From Variovorax sp. KK3 (GTDB lineage Bacteria > Pseudomonadota > Gammaproteobacteria > Burkholderiales > Burkholderiaceae_C): 64,000 nucleotides of DNA. The position numbers and the translations under genes are program-made. Below, in pieces: positions 11,297 to 19,727 of the stretch. The stretch spans positions 42,059 through 106,058 of the forward strand of contig NZ_LYVO01000014.1 of the NCBI RefSeq assembly GCF_001984055.1, given 5' to 3'. Every line of letters begins with the position of its first letter. The stretch's first letter is position 1. The notes under the pieces were generated by a model. That model was not told the origin of the DNA and made no database searches. It saw nothing but the letters and a program-made list of their open reading frames with translations.

Positions 11297-12490
11297 TCAC
11301 GGATCCATGTCACCGACTGCGATGGAATGCGCCAGCAGCGCTGCGTACTGCGAAGCGCTGGGGCGAAACGGCGCGGAAAGGTTGAAGTGGCTGCGCTCGG
11401 CAGCGGCCGCCATGGCCCGCAGGTCCTTCGCGGCGTAGCCCAGTTCGGCCAAGGTGGCGGGCAGGCCCAGTTCCCGCATCAGCGCTGCCACGCCCGCAGC
11501 CAATGAGGCACCGGAAGAGAGCCCGAAGGCTTCGGCCACCGCAGTCATCCGCGCGGGTGCGTGTTCTGCCGTCGCATCGAGCGTGGCGACCAGGCCGATT
11601 CCGCTCAGCACGCCGTGGTGGAAGCCCTGGTCGCTGCAAACGATGGCGACGGCGTGTGCCGGCCCGAGGCCCATGGCGATGGACGCGCCGCCCGCGTAGG
11701 CGGCCATCATCATTTCTGCTCGTGCATCGAGATCGTTGCCGTCGACCACGGCGCGGCGAAGATGACGCGCCACTCGCCGGATGCCGTCGAGCGCGATCGC
11801 CTTGCCGAGCGGCTGATCGCGTTCGGAGAGATACCCCTCGATGCAATGGGACAGTGCGTCGATGCCGGTGGCGGCGGTGAGCCGTCGCGGCAGGCTCAGC
11901 GTGAGTTCGGGGTCGAGCACCGCCAGCCTGGGCACCAGATGCCGCGAGTTCATGCCGACCGACGGCGTCGTTGCATCGGGGTGGATGCCGGCGGAGGGCG
12001 AGGCTTCGCTGCCGGTGCCGGCCGTGGTCGGAATCACGACGAGCGGCGCCGCGGGACCGTGTGGCACGCCGGGCTTGCCGGCGTAGTCGGCGACCGTTCC
12101 GGCGTTGGCGGCCAGCAGGGCGATCATCTTGGCGGTGTCGATCACCGAGCCACCGCCCACGGCGAGCACGCCGTCGCATCCGTGCGCCAGGTAAGCCGCG
12201 GCGCCGGCATCCACATCGGTGAACAGCGGGTTCTCGGTCACGTTGTCGAAGAGCACGGTCGAAACGCCGCCCCCGCAGGCAGCCACCACGCGGGCCGAGA
12301 CGCCGGCCGCGACCAGGCCCTGGTCGGTGACCAGCAAGGGGCGGCGCACGCCCAGGCCTTCGAGTTCGGCAGACAGCGTCCGCACGGCGCCTCGGCCGAA
12401 CAACGTCCGCGGGAGTGTCAATGCGGTTGCGGCTGCGGGTGCGACCACGAGGGCGGCGGTTGTCGGTTTCACGGTGCGGCCATCGTTCAT
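11297..12490 (-). CDS. Iron-type alcohol dehydrogenase (maleylacetate reductase-like)
   Basis: This 397-residue NAD(P)-dependent dehydrogenase of the group III (Fe-ADH) family includes maleylacetate reductases and 4-hydroxybutyrate dehydrogenases. The nucleotide-binding GGGS is at 112-115 in VGGGSVIDTAK. Metal ligands appear as D211 and H215 (DALSHCIE), H279 (GPAHA) and H291 or H292 (FHHG). The second histidine of the usual HxxxH is Ile283, and the spacing to HHG is one residue short. The start ATG overlaps the aldehyde dehydrogenase stop by 4 bp. It is the last gene of the leftward ring-cleavage operon, so reduction of a ring-fission product is the likely task. The exact substrate is unknown. 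Confidence 0.85.
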   Translation of the reverse strand: MNDGRTVKPTTAALVVAPAAATALTLPRTLFGRGAVRTLSAELEGLGVRRPLLVTDQGLVAAGVSARVVAACGGGVSTVLFDNVTENPLFTDVDAGAAAYLAHGCDGVLAVGGGSVIDTAKMIALLAANAGTVADYAGKPGVPHGPAAPLVVIPTTAGTGSEASPSAGIHPDATTPSVGMNSRHLVPRLAVLDPELTLSLPRRLTAATGIDALSHCIEGYLSERDQPLGKAIALDGIRRVARHLRRAVVDGNDLDARAEMMMAAYAGGASIAMGLGPAHAVAIVCSDQGFHHGVLSGIGLVATLDATAEHAPARMTAVAEAFGLSSGASLAAGVAALMRELGLPATLAELGYAAKDLRAMAAAAERSHFNLSAPFRPSASQYAALLAHSIAVGDMDP

Positions 12491-13962
12491 AGCGGGTAGT
12501 GCCGCTTTTCCTGGCTCACCGTCACCAGGTTGAGGTCGGTGAACATGTCGATCGCCCAGCGGCCGAAGCGCGCCCAGTCGCTGTCCTTGACGCCGCCGAA
12601 GGGGATCTGCGGTTCGCCGCCCATCGTGGGTCCGTTGACGTTGACCATGCCGGCCTGCACTTGGCCGCCCAGGCGGATGCCGTTCCACACGTCCGCGGTC
12701 ATGATCGACGCCGACAGGCCGTAGGCCGTGCCGTTGGCCTCCGCCACGGCTTCTCGTTCGTCGTCGAAAGCTTCGACCAGCACGACCGGCCCGAACACCT
12801 CTTCGCTGTGGATGGGTGCATCGGCGCTGACGTCCGCCAACACGGTGGCGTCGAAGCAGCGCCCGCGCGACGTGCCGCCCGCCACCAGGCTCGCGCCGCA
12901 GGCCAGTGCCTCATCGATCCCGCGCTGCACCTTGGCCAAGGCCTGGTCGTTGATCAGCGGCCCCAGCTTCGTGTGCGGGTCGCTCGGGTCGCCGGCCCGC
13001 AGGTCGCGTGCGCGCTGCGCGAAGCGCGCCAGGAATTCGTCGTACAGCGATCGATGCACGAGGATCTTGCGTGTGTTCATGCAGATCTGGCCCTGGTGGA
13101 AGAACGCCGCGAAGATGGCCGTGTCCACGGAGTAGGCAAGGTCTGCATCGGCCAGCACGATCATCGGGTTGTAGCCGCCCAACTCCAGCGCGATGCGTTT
13201 GAGTTTGCCGCCTGCGCGCGCGGCCAGCCGCGCACCGGTGGAGGACGAGCCTGTGAAGTTGTACGCGCGCACCTTGGCGCTGTCGAAGAGGCGGTCCGCG
13301 ATGGGGCCGATGTCGTCCGGCGCGTGGGTCACCACATTGACGACGCCGGGCGGAAAGCCCGCTTCGTGCAGGACTTCGCCGATCAACAGGCCGGCGCACA
13401 CCGGGGCTTCTTCCGACGGCTTGAGCACGACCGTGTTGCCGCAGGCGAGCGGCGCGACGACGGTGCGAAAGCCCAGTGCCAGCGCGCCGTTCCACGGCGA
13501 GATGCCGCAGACCACGCCGAGCGGCTTGCGCACGGCCATCGCGAACACGCCGGGCGTGTCGGACTGCACGATCTCGCCGCCCGGCAGGTACGGATAGCCG
13601 GCGGCCTGGCGCAGCAGCCCTGTCGCCCACTGGATCTGAAAACGCGAGAAGGCCGCCGCCGTACCGGTCTCCCGCGCCATGAGCCGCACGACCTCGTCCG
13701 CGCGGCGTTCCAGGATCGTGGCCGCGTTCAGGAAGAGCGCTTGGCGCGCACGCGCACCCATGGCCGCCCAGGCCGCGAACGCATGGTCGGCCGCGTCGAT
13801 GGCGCGTTGGGCGTCGGCCGCGCCGGAGGCGGGCACCGTGGCGAACGCGTGTCCCGTGTAGGGATCGATGTCCTCGAAGGTGCGGCCGCTCTCGGCGCCG
13901 ACCCACTCGCCCGCGATGAGTTGGCGATAGGCGTGCGCGCCGCCGGAAAGGGAAGGGAGCAT
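12487..13962 (-). CDS. Aldehyde dehydrogenase, vanillin/semialdehyde dehydrogenase-like
   Basis: A 491-residue NAD(P)+-dependent aldehyde dehydrogenase of the usual family length. Visible catalytic residues are Asn158 in SPWN, Glu260 in ELGG and the nucleophile Cys294 in FHQGQICMNT. The GQICM context is typical of vanillin, benzaldehyde and salicylaldehyde dehydrogenases and of some hydroxymuconic-semialdehyde dehydrogenases. A GAGGAT ribosome site precedes the ATG. It lies 39 bp after the Bug receptor gene and overlaps the alcohol dehydrogenase gene by 4 bp. In this operon it would oxidise an aldehyde formed before or after ring opening. Which aldehyde cannot be told from sequence. Confidence 0.92.
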   Translation of the reverse strand: MLPSLSGGAHAYRQLIAGEWVGAESGRTFEDIDPYTGHAFATVPASGAADAQRAIDAADHAFAAWAAMGARARQALFLNAATILERRADEVVRLMARETGTAAAFSRFQIQWATGLLRQAAGYPYLPGGEIVQSDTPGVFAMAVRKPLGVVCGISPWNGALALGFRTVVAPLACGNTVVLKPSEEAPVCAGLLIGEVLHEAGFPPGVVNVVTHAPDDIGPIADRLFDSAKVRAYNFTGSSSTGARLAARAGGKLKRIALELGGYNPMIVLADADLAYSVDTAIFAAFFHQGQICMNTRKILVHRSLYDEFLARFAQRARDLRAGDPSDPHTKLGPLINDQALAKVQRGIDEALACGASLVAGGTSRGRCFDATVLADVSADAPIHSEEVFGPVVLVEAFDDEREAVAEANGTAYGLSASIMTADVWNGIRLGGQVQAGMVNVNGPTMGGEPQIPFGGVKDSDWARFGRWAIDMFTDLNLVTVSQEKRHYPL

Positions 13963-14001
13963 CTCGAAATCCTCGTGATCTTGCAGGTGGCTTGCGCGTC
14001 G

Positions 14002-14988
14002 TCAGTCGATCGACACCTTGACGTGCCTGAGCACCTCGGCGTAGCGCGCACGGTCCGACTTCATGAGATCGGCGACCTGCTGCGCAGGGCCGGGGCTGGC
14101 GATGAAGCCGAAGGTGTTCAGGCGGTCCCTGGCATCGGGATGCGACAGCGCTTCGTTGACCGCCTTGTTGATGCCGTCCACCGTGCCGGCCGGCGTGCCT
14201 CGCGGTGCCATCAGGGCGACCCACGACAGCGTGCTGATGCCCTGCGGACCGCCGGCTTCCTCGAGCGTGGGAACATCCGGCAGCGCCGGCGAGCGCGCGA
14301 CGTCCGCCACCGCGAGGAAGCGCAGCTTGCCCGCGCGCGCGAGCGGGCCGGCGGTGGCGATGCTGCCGTACGCCCAGTCGACCTCGCCGGTCGACACCGC
14401 AGCATAGAGCTGCGACGTTTCCTTGTACGGCACGTGCATCATGTTGGCGCCGACCGCGTGTTCGAGCCGTGCCGAGAACAAATGGATCGGCCCGCCCACC
14501 GCATTCGAGCCGTAGCTCAGCGGCCGGGTCTTTCCGTTCGCGGCCTGCAGCAGGTCCTTCAGGGTCTTGAAGGGGCTGTCTGCGCCCACCGTCACGAAGA
14601 AGGCGGTCTTGTAGAGGACTGCCACGGGCACCAGTTCCTTGTCCGGGTCGTACGACAGCTTCTTGAAGATCAGCGGATTGATCGACAGGTTGCCGACGTC
14701 GGCCACGACGAGATCGTTGCCGGTCGGCGGCGCATTCTTCATCGCGTTGATGGCGACCACGCCGGCGCCGCCCGGCTTCGGGTCGACGACGACGGGCCGC
14801 TCCCATTTGGCCTGCAGCTTCTCCGCGACCACGCGCGCGATGGTGTCGGGGCCGCTGCCGGCCGGCAGCGTGCTGGTGATGCGCACCGGCCCGGTCGTCA
14901 GGCCGGCCGGCGCTTGTGCGCGTACGACCGGAGCGAATGCCAGGGCGGCGAGCGTGACTGCGGTGGCCACGATGTTGCGGGTGTTCAT
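14002..14988 (-). CDS. Bug/TctC tripartite tricarboxylate transporter receptor (first copy)
   Basis: A 328-residue periplasmic substrate-binding protein. The signal peptide is visible: MNTRNIVATAVTLAALAF, then PVVRAQA with cleavage near residue 25. The Bug-family features RITSTLPAGSGPD, RVVAEKLQ and VVDPKPGGAG follow. AGGAG lies 7 bp before the ATG; upstream in-frame codons belong to another frame of the FAH gene. No TctA or TctB membrane subunits are nearby, which is common for beta-proteobacterial Bug proteins. Its place inside the catabolic operon, 26 bp after the FAH gene, suggests that it binds the aromatic substrate or a carboxylate product. Confidence 0.93.
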   Translation of the reverse strand: MNTRNIVATAVTLAALAFAPVVRAQAPAGLTTGPVRITSTLPAGSGPDTIARVVAEKLQAKWERPVVVDPKPGGAGVVAINAMKNAPPTGNDLVVADVGNLSINPLIFKKLSYDPDKELVPVAVLYKTAFFVTVGADSPFKTLKDLLQAANGKTRPLSYGSNAVGGPIHLFSARLEHAVGANMMHVPYKETSQLYAAVSTGEVDWAYGSIATAGPLARAGKLRFLAVADVARSPALPDVPTLEEAGGPQGISTLSWVALMAPRGTPAGTVDGINKAVNEALSHPDARDRLNTFGFIASPGPAQQVADLMKSDRARYAEVLRHVKVSID

Positions 14989-15014
14989 GTTGTCTCCTGG
15001 GTGCGGATCGAGGC

Positions 15015-15872
15015 TCAGGCTTCGTCGACGATCGGATTGCGGAGCACGCCGATGCCCTCGATCTCGACTTCGCACACGTCGCCGGCCTTCATCCACACCT
15101 GCGGCTTGCGCGCCATGCCCACGCCCGCGGGCGTGCCGGTGATGATGATGTCGCCCGGCTGCAGCGCCATCGCCTCGGAGCAGCACGACACCAGCGTGGC
15201 GACGTCGAAGATCATGTTGCGCGTGTTGGCGTCCTGCAGCGTCTCGCCATTCAGGCGGCAGCGCAGCCGCAGTCCGCTGGCACCGGCAGGCAGCTCGTCG
15301 GCCGTCACGAACTCGGGGCCGAAGGAACCGCTCGCGTCGAAGTTCTTGCCGAGCGTCCACTGGTTGGTGCGCAGCTGGTAGTCGCGCAGCGAGCCATCGT
15401 TGAACAGCGAATAGCCGGCCACGTGCTCCAGCGCGCGTTCCTTGGGGATGTAGCGCCCGCCACGGCCGATGACGGCCACCAGCTCGGCTTCGTAGTCGAA
15501 TTGGGTCGACACCTTGGGGCGCACGAGCGCGGCCTCGTGGCCGACCCACGACGACACATAGCGCTGGAACACGACCGGGTACTTCGGCGCGTCGAAGTTG
15601 CTCTCGGCAGCGTGGTCGGTGTAGTTCAGTCCGATCGCGAAGGCCTTGGCGGGGTTGCTGACGGGTGGCAGGTAGCGAAGGCCGTCGAGCGGCAGCCGAT
15701 GGGTGGCGCGTTCCACCGCGTCGCGGGCGGCCTGCATGCCGGCGTCGCCCTGGCGCAGCAGTTCGTCGAGCGTGGCGGGCAGGCCGAGCGCGGTGACGTC
15801 GATCAGCTCCTGGCCACTGCGAACGCCCAGCGCGGGGCGACCTTGTTCGTTGGTGAAAGCGATGAATCTCAT
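15015..15872 (-). CDS. Fumarylacetoacetate hydrolase family protein
   Basis: A 285-residue FAH-fold enzyme. The metal site is visible as the E-x-E in FDYEAELVAVIGR, with Asp in SLFNDGSLRDYQ. GKNFDASGSFGPE and ITGTPAGVGMAR are further family signatures. Related enzymes hydrolyse acylpyruvates or act as hydratases and isomerases on 2-hydroxydienoates after extradiol cleavage. The start ATG overlaps the dioxygenase stop by 4 bp and has GGAG at -8, so it is translated with the dioxygenase. It probably acts on the ring-opened product. Hydrolase, hydratase and decarboxylase roles cannot be separated from sequence. Confidence 0.92.
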   Translation of the reverse strand: MRFIAFTNEQGRPALGVRSGQELIDVTALGLPATLDELLRQGDAGMQAARDAVERATHRLPLDGLRYLPPVSNPAKAFAIGLNYTDHAAESNFDAPKYPVVFQRYVSSWVGHEAALVRPKVSTQFDYEAELVAVIGRGGRYIPKERALEHVAGYSLFNDGSLRDYQLRTNQWTLGKNFDASGSFGPEFVTADELPAGASGLRLRCRLNGETLQDANTRNMIFDVATLVSCCSEAMALQPGDIIITGTPAGVGMARKPQVWMKAGDVCEVEIEGIGVLRNPIVDEA

Positions 15873-16846
15873 GAGGAAGCTCCAGAAGCAGGTTCGTGGT
15901 TGGTGATGAAGTCGTCGGGGACCGGCGGCCCCCAGACGTAGAGCGAGTCGTGCGGCGGGTGGTCGGCCGCAGGCCAGTCGAGGTCGTGCGGGACGAAGTC
16001 GATGTCGTGCGAGTACTCGGCGAAGCTGCCCCAGGGATCGCGCACATAGTGGAAGTAGTTCGACCCCAGCACGTGGCGGCCCACACCCCAGCCCTTGTCG
16101 TGGCCGGCGATGCGCATCTGCTCGGCGCCGCCGCCGACCTCGTCGATGCTCCCGACGTCCCAGCTCGAGTGGTGAAGGCCCGGCGCATGCGACTTGGCGA
16201 ACGCCACCAAGTGGTGATCGCTGCCGTGCTGCCCGTGCATGAAGGCGATCACGTCGCCGGAATGGTCGGACAAGCCGAGGCCCAGCACCTTGGACGAGAA
16301 GTCGACCATGCGTGCAACGTCCGGCGTGAAGAACAGCACGTGGGACAGGTGGCGCGGCCGTACTTGCGGTGCGGCGCTGCGGGCCGGCGCTGCGCCGCTG
16401 CCCGGCGCGACATCGGCACGAGGCGTGGCCGGCGACTTGCTGCTCGGCGATACCTTCGATGCGGCGACGAGTTGCAGCGGCGTGCCGTCGGGGTTGCGCA
16501 GCCACAGGCCGCCGCCATCGGACAGCCGATGCGACGGGCAGGCCAAGCCGTGCCGCTCGATGCGCTCGCGCCATGCGGGCAGGTCCGCTTCGTCGACGCC
16601 GTAGCTCAGGTATTCGAAACGCTTGGCGCCGTCGCCGCTCTGGAACACCGAGGCCCAGGTGTGCGGATGACCGAAGGTGCGCAGATCGATGCGATCGGCG
16701 TGGCGCCGCACGTTCAGTCCGAAGGCGACATAGAAGCGCTCGGCCTCGTCCAGGTCGGGCACCGAGAAAACGAAGCGATCGATGGAGTGCACGGCGAGCA
16801 CGTTCGCGCGGCGTTGCAGGTGGGGCTGCAGGGATGCTTCGGTCAC
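15869..16846 (-). CDS. Type I extradiol ring-cleavage dioxygenase (VOC fold)
   Basis: A 325-residue two-domain VOC protein similar in layout to catechol 2,3-dioxygenase and 2,3-dihydroxybiphenyl dioxygenase. In the C-terminal domain the Fe(II) triad reads H169 (RHLSHVLFF), H225 or H226 (LHHSSWDV) and E277 (GSFAEYSHD), with a neighbouring Tyr278. The N-terminal domain (about residues 20-130) lacks the triad, as usual. A Pro/Ala/Ser-rich linker joins them at about 132-165. The GTG start at 16846 shares GTGA with the stop of the monooxygenase, and no earlier start fits. It would open the diphenol made by the monooxygenase. The exact catechol is unknown. Confidence 0.9.
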   Translation of the reverse strand: MTEASLQPHLQRRANVLAVHSIDRFVFSVPDLDEAERFYVAFGLNVRRHADRIDLRTFGHPHTWASVFQSGDGAKRFEYLSYGVDEADLPAWRERIERHGLACPSHRLSDGGGLWLRNPDGTPLQLVAASKVSPSSKSPATPRADVAPGSGAAPARSAAPQVRPRHLSHVLFFTPDVARMVDFSSKVLGLGLSDHSGDVIAFMHGQHGSDHHLVAFAKSHAPGLHHSSWDVGSIDEVGGGAEQMRIAGHDKGWGVGRHVLGSNYFHYVRDPWGSFAEYSHDIDFVPHDLDWPAADHPPHDSLYVWGPPVPDDFITNHEPASGASS

Positions 16847-18513
16847 AGGACGCTCCCTTGAACGGCCTGGCCGGAGACGTGTTTCAGAAGGGCCGCGCCG
16901 TCGGCGGGCCACGCATCCGCGCGCCACGCCACGTGCTGGTCGGGCCGGATCAATGCATATCGCGCGGCGTAGAGCTGTCCCACCACGCGTTCCGCCGGCT
17001 GGATCACGGTCAACGGAACGCCGATGGCGCCTGCCGCCCGGCGCGCATCGTCGAGCACAGTCGCGTCGGCATCGAGCGACGCCAGCAAGGTGAAGCCCCG
17101 GCCGAAGTGGTCGTACAGCGACGTGCCGTCGTGAAGCCAGGCGTGCGGCGCCAGCGCGCCGGGTCGCGCGCTCGGGACGTAGTTGAGGAAGTCGATGACC
17201 GGCGCCTCGCTGCCATCCGGCGCGATCACGGGCGAGCTGTCGTACCGGTAGCCGAGCACGACACCGAGCGTGTTGAACTCGCGCATCTTCGCTACCTTGA
17301 TCCGCGTGCCGACGGCCTGTCGCATCTGCTCGCCGGCGTCCGTCGCGTCTTCCAGCCCTTCCTGCCACAGCTGGTTGCCGAGCACGGCATGGTTGGCCAC
17401 GGCCTCGTCCATCACGAAGTTGTGGACCGGGCGGCGCTCCTGTTCGTAGCTGTCGAGCAGGGTCTGGCCGCCCCAGCCCTGCAGCACCGCGGCGATCTTC
17501 CAGCCGAGGTCGACGCCGTCGGCAACGCCCATGTTCATGCCGTAGCCGCCGAACGGCGGATGCAGGTGGCAGGCGTCGCCGACGAGGAACACGCGCCGGT
17601 CGCTGTACTTGTCGGCGATCAGGCGGCTTGCCACCCATTCGTCGGTGCTGAGCACCTCGATCTCTTGCGTGGACAGGCCGGTGGCACGGCGGATCAGGTC
17701 CGGCGCATCTTCTGCCGTGACCTTCTGGCCTTCGCGCAGTTGCGTGGGCATGAAGAACCACTTGTCGCCGCTGTCCATGGGGCCGATCAGGCTCGGCACG
17801 TCGCCGTTGATTTGCCAGTACATGATGGCCGGGCCGTGCCGATGCGCCTCGGCGAGACCGGGTGCGCGGAACACCACGTTGTAGTTGCGCGAGAGGCCGT
17901 AAGCGCCTTCGAGCTTGGCGCCGATGGCCGCGCGCACCGTGCTGCGTGCGCCGTCTGCACCCACCAGGTATTGGCAGCGCACGTCGAAGCTGCTGCCGCT
18001 CTCGAGGTCATTCAGCTGGGCGACGACACCGGCGGCATCCTGCTCGAACAGCGCGAGCTCGCAACTGAAGCGCAGCTCGACGCTCGGCAGCGTCTGCACG
18101 TGGGAGCGCATGACTTCTTCGACCGAGTACTGCGGAATCCACTGCGCGTGTTCCGAGTACAGCGAGTTCTTGCCCGGCGCGCAGTTCATCGCGTTCTCGA
18201 TGCTCGCCAGGCGCGGGCCGTTCAGCCGCGTGCAGAAGACCACGTTCGACGGGTAGTCGAGCCCGAGCGGCGAGGCCGCGCGCAGCTTGTCGGCGATGCC
18301 CCAGCGCCGCATGTACTCGCGCGTCCGCACGTTCGTGGTCTTGGCGCGGGGCGCGTAGCCGACGCGGTCGTTGCGCTCGATCAGCAGGCAGCGGATGTCG
18401 CGCTGTCCCAGTTCGATGGCCAACGCCAAACCTGCGGGGCCGGCGCCGACGATCAGGACTTGTGGCTGCGCCTTGTGCTCTCTGTCGTGCTCGGTGATTT
18501 GCTCTCGGTTCAC
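16843..18513 (-). CDS. FAD-dependent aromatic monooxygenase (group A, MhpA/PheA-like)
   Basis: A 556-residue flavoprotein hydroxylase. The Rossmann fingerprint GAGPAG is at 23-28, the DG motif reads LVGADGARSTVR, and the GD motif reads GDACHLHPPFGGYGMN. A thioredoxin-like C-terminal region follows, as in phenol hydroxylase and MhpA relatives. The start GTG has GGAG 6 bp upstream; an upstream in-frame ATG at 18603 would place the N-terminus across the divergent promoter. It is the first gene of the leftward operon and would add a hydroxyl group to the aromatic ring using NAD(P)H and O2. It faces the LysR gene across 128 bp. Confidence 0.92.
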   Translation of the reverse strand: MNREQITEHDREHKAQPQVLIVGAGPAGLALAIELGQRDIRCLLIERNDRVGYAPRAKTTNVRTREYMRRWGIADKLRAASPLGLDYPSNVVFCTRLNGPRLASIENAMNCAPGKNSLYSEHAQWIPQYSVEEVMRSHVQTLPSVELRFSCELALFEQDAAGVVAQLNDLESGSSFDVRCQYLVGADGARSTVRAAIGAKLEGAYGLSRNYNVVFRAPGLAEAHRHGPAIMYWQINGDVPSLIGPMDSGDKWFFMPTQLREGQKVTAEDAPDLIRRATGLSTQEIEVLSTDEWVASRLIADKYSDRRVFLVGDACHLHPPFGGYGMNMGVADGVDLGWKIAAVLQGWGGQTLLDSYEQERRPVHNFVMDEAVANHAVLGNQLWQEGLEDATDAGEQMRQAVGTRIKVAKMREFNTLGVVLGYRYDSSPVIAPDGSEAPVIDFLNYVPSARPGALAPHAWLHDGTSLYDHFGRGFTLLASLDADATVLDDARRAAGAIGVPLTVIQPAERVVGQLYAARYALIRPDQHVAWRADAWPADGAALLKHVSGQAVQGSVL

Positions 18514-18614
18514 TTCGTCTCCTTCGCCCCTCGGACATTGGCATCCAGGGAATCTGTTGGACGCGGATCGTAGAAAGCCGGCTGAATTAACAGAAGATGG
18601 CAAGATCGCGCGAC

Positions 18615-18633
18615 TGATACTTCTTTGGCATCA
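18615..18633. promoter_or_regulatory. LysR-type box in the divergent promoter
   Basis: The sequence TGATACTTCTTTGGCATCA is an imperfect dyad (TGATAC and GCATCA) whose core is AT-N11-AT, the T-N11-A pattern of LysR regulators. It ends 8 bp before the LysR start codon and about 100 bp from the monooxygenase start, which fits autoregulation and divergent activation. This is inference from pattern and position only. Confidence 0.5.
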
Positions 18634-18641
18634 CCCGGCTT

Positions 18642-19541
18642 ATGAAACTGCACCACCTGCGCGATCTGCTGGCCGTCGCGGACCAGGGCAGCATGCGCGC
18701 TGCGGCTCGGGAGCTGGGCGTTGCCCAGCCGGCGATGACGCGCAGCATCCAGGAACTCGAGCGCGAGCTGGGCGCAGCGCTGTTCGAGCGGCGGTCGCGC
18801 GGCATCGTGCCCACCGCGATCGGTGAAGCCTTCATTCGGCGGGCGCGCAGCATCGACAACGAACTACTGCGCGCACGCGACGAGGTCGCGCAGCTGCGCG
18901 GCCTGTCGCACGGCCACGTGCGCGTGGCGCTGTCGATGGTGCCGCACATGGCCTTGCTGCCCGAGGCGCTGCGGCCGTTTCGCCTGCGCTATCCCGACGT
19001 CCGGCTGGACATCATCGATGCCGTGTTCCCGACGGTGGCGGCCGAGATGGTCGACGGCACCATCGATTGCTACGTGGGCCCGCCGCCAGAGCAACTGCCC
19101 GACGGCATGCTCATGGAAAAGCTCTTCGACAACACCCGCGTGATCGTCGGGCGCAAGGGCCATCCGCTGAGCCGCGCGACGACCTTGCGCGAACTGGTCG
19201 ATGCCGAATGGGTTACGACCTCGATCACCGCCCAGGCAGAACATGAACTTGGCCCGGTGTTCTCGCAGCACGGATTGCCTGCGCCGACCCTCGTGCTGCA
19301 GGCGCATTCCGCGCTGACCATGATCGTGTCGCTGCTCTACTCCGACCTGCTCACGATGCTGCCGACCCAATGGATGAGCTTTCCATTGACCCGCGACGTG
19401 CTCCAGGCCTTCGACGTGTCGGAGACGCTGGCCGCCCCACCCATCTGCATCATTCAACGTGCGGGACTGCCGTTGACACCGGCGACGGAGTACCTGTGCG
19501 ATTTGCTGCGGCGCGCGGCGGCGCACGCATCGGTTCGCTGA
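18642..19541 (+). CDS. LysR family transcriptional regulator of the ring-cleavage locus
   Basis: A 299-residue LysR regulator. The N-terminal winged helix-turn-helix spans residues 1-60 (LHHLRDLLAVADQGSMRAAA, then QPAMTRSIQELERELGAALF). Residues about 90-290 form the periplasmic-binding-like effector domain. Length is typical of the family. It is transcribed away from the FAD monooxygenase operon, with a LysR box just before its start, the usual arrangement for control of a catabolic operon by its substrate or an intermediate. The effector is unknown. The rightward decarboxylase-Bug-VOC-NTF2-porin genes begin 186 bp downstream and may be co-regulated. Confidence 0.93.
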   Translation: MKLHHLRDLLAVADQGSMRAAARELGVAQPAMTRSIQELERELGAALFERRSRGIVPTAIGEAFIRRARSIDNELLRARDEVAQLRGLSHGHVRVALSMVPHMALLPEALRPFRLRYPDVRLDIIDAVFPTVAAEMVDGTIDCYVGPPPEQLPDGMLMEKLFDNTRVIVGRKGHPLSRATTLRELVDAEWVTTSITAQAEHELGPVFSQHGLPAPTLVLQAHSALTMIVSLLYSDLLTMLPTQWMSFPLTRDVLQAFDVSETLAAPPICIIQRAGLPLTPATEYLCDLLRRAAAHASVR

Positions 19542-19727
19542 AGTCCTGACGACCTGAGGTCCTGGCGCCATGCGCCAGGCGGCTCGATGGCCTGATGCCG
19601 CCGCCAGCGATCCGATCCAGGTATCGCTTTCGCATTTTTGGCATCTGCTGTTTTCACGCGGGCGCCTCTACCATCCGCGGCGAACGACCCGCTAGCGTGC
19701 CTGGCCCAAGAGAGACAAGACCCGACC

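Noticed and set aside
12491..12688. N-terminal extension of the iron alcohol dehydrogenase
   Set aside because: It is out-of-frame aldehyde dehydrogenase sequence with no homology; the ATG overlapping the ALDH stop fits the operon and the family N-terminus.
12499..15381. 960-codon rightward frame across the ALDH and Bug genes
   Set aside because: It is the antisense of well-supported genes, with repetitive Arg/His/Gly composition.
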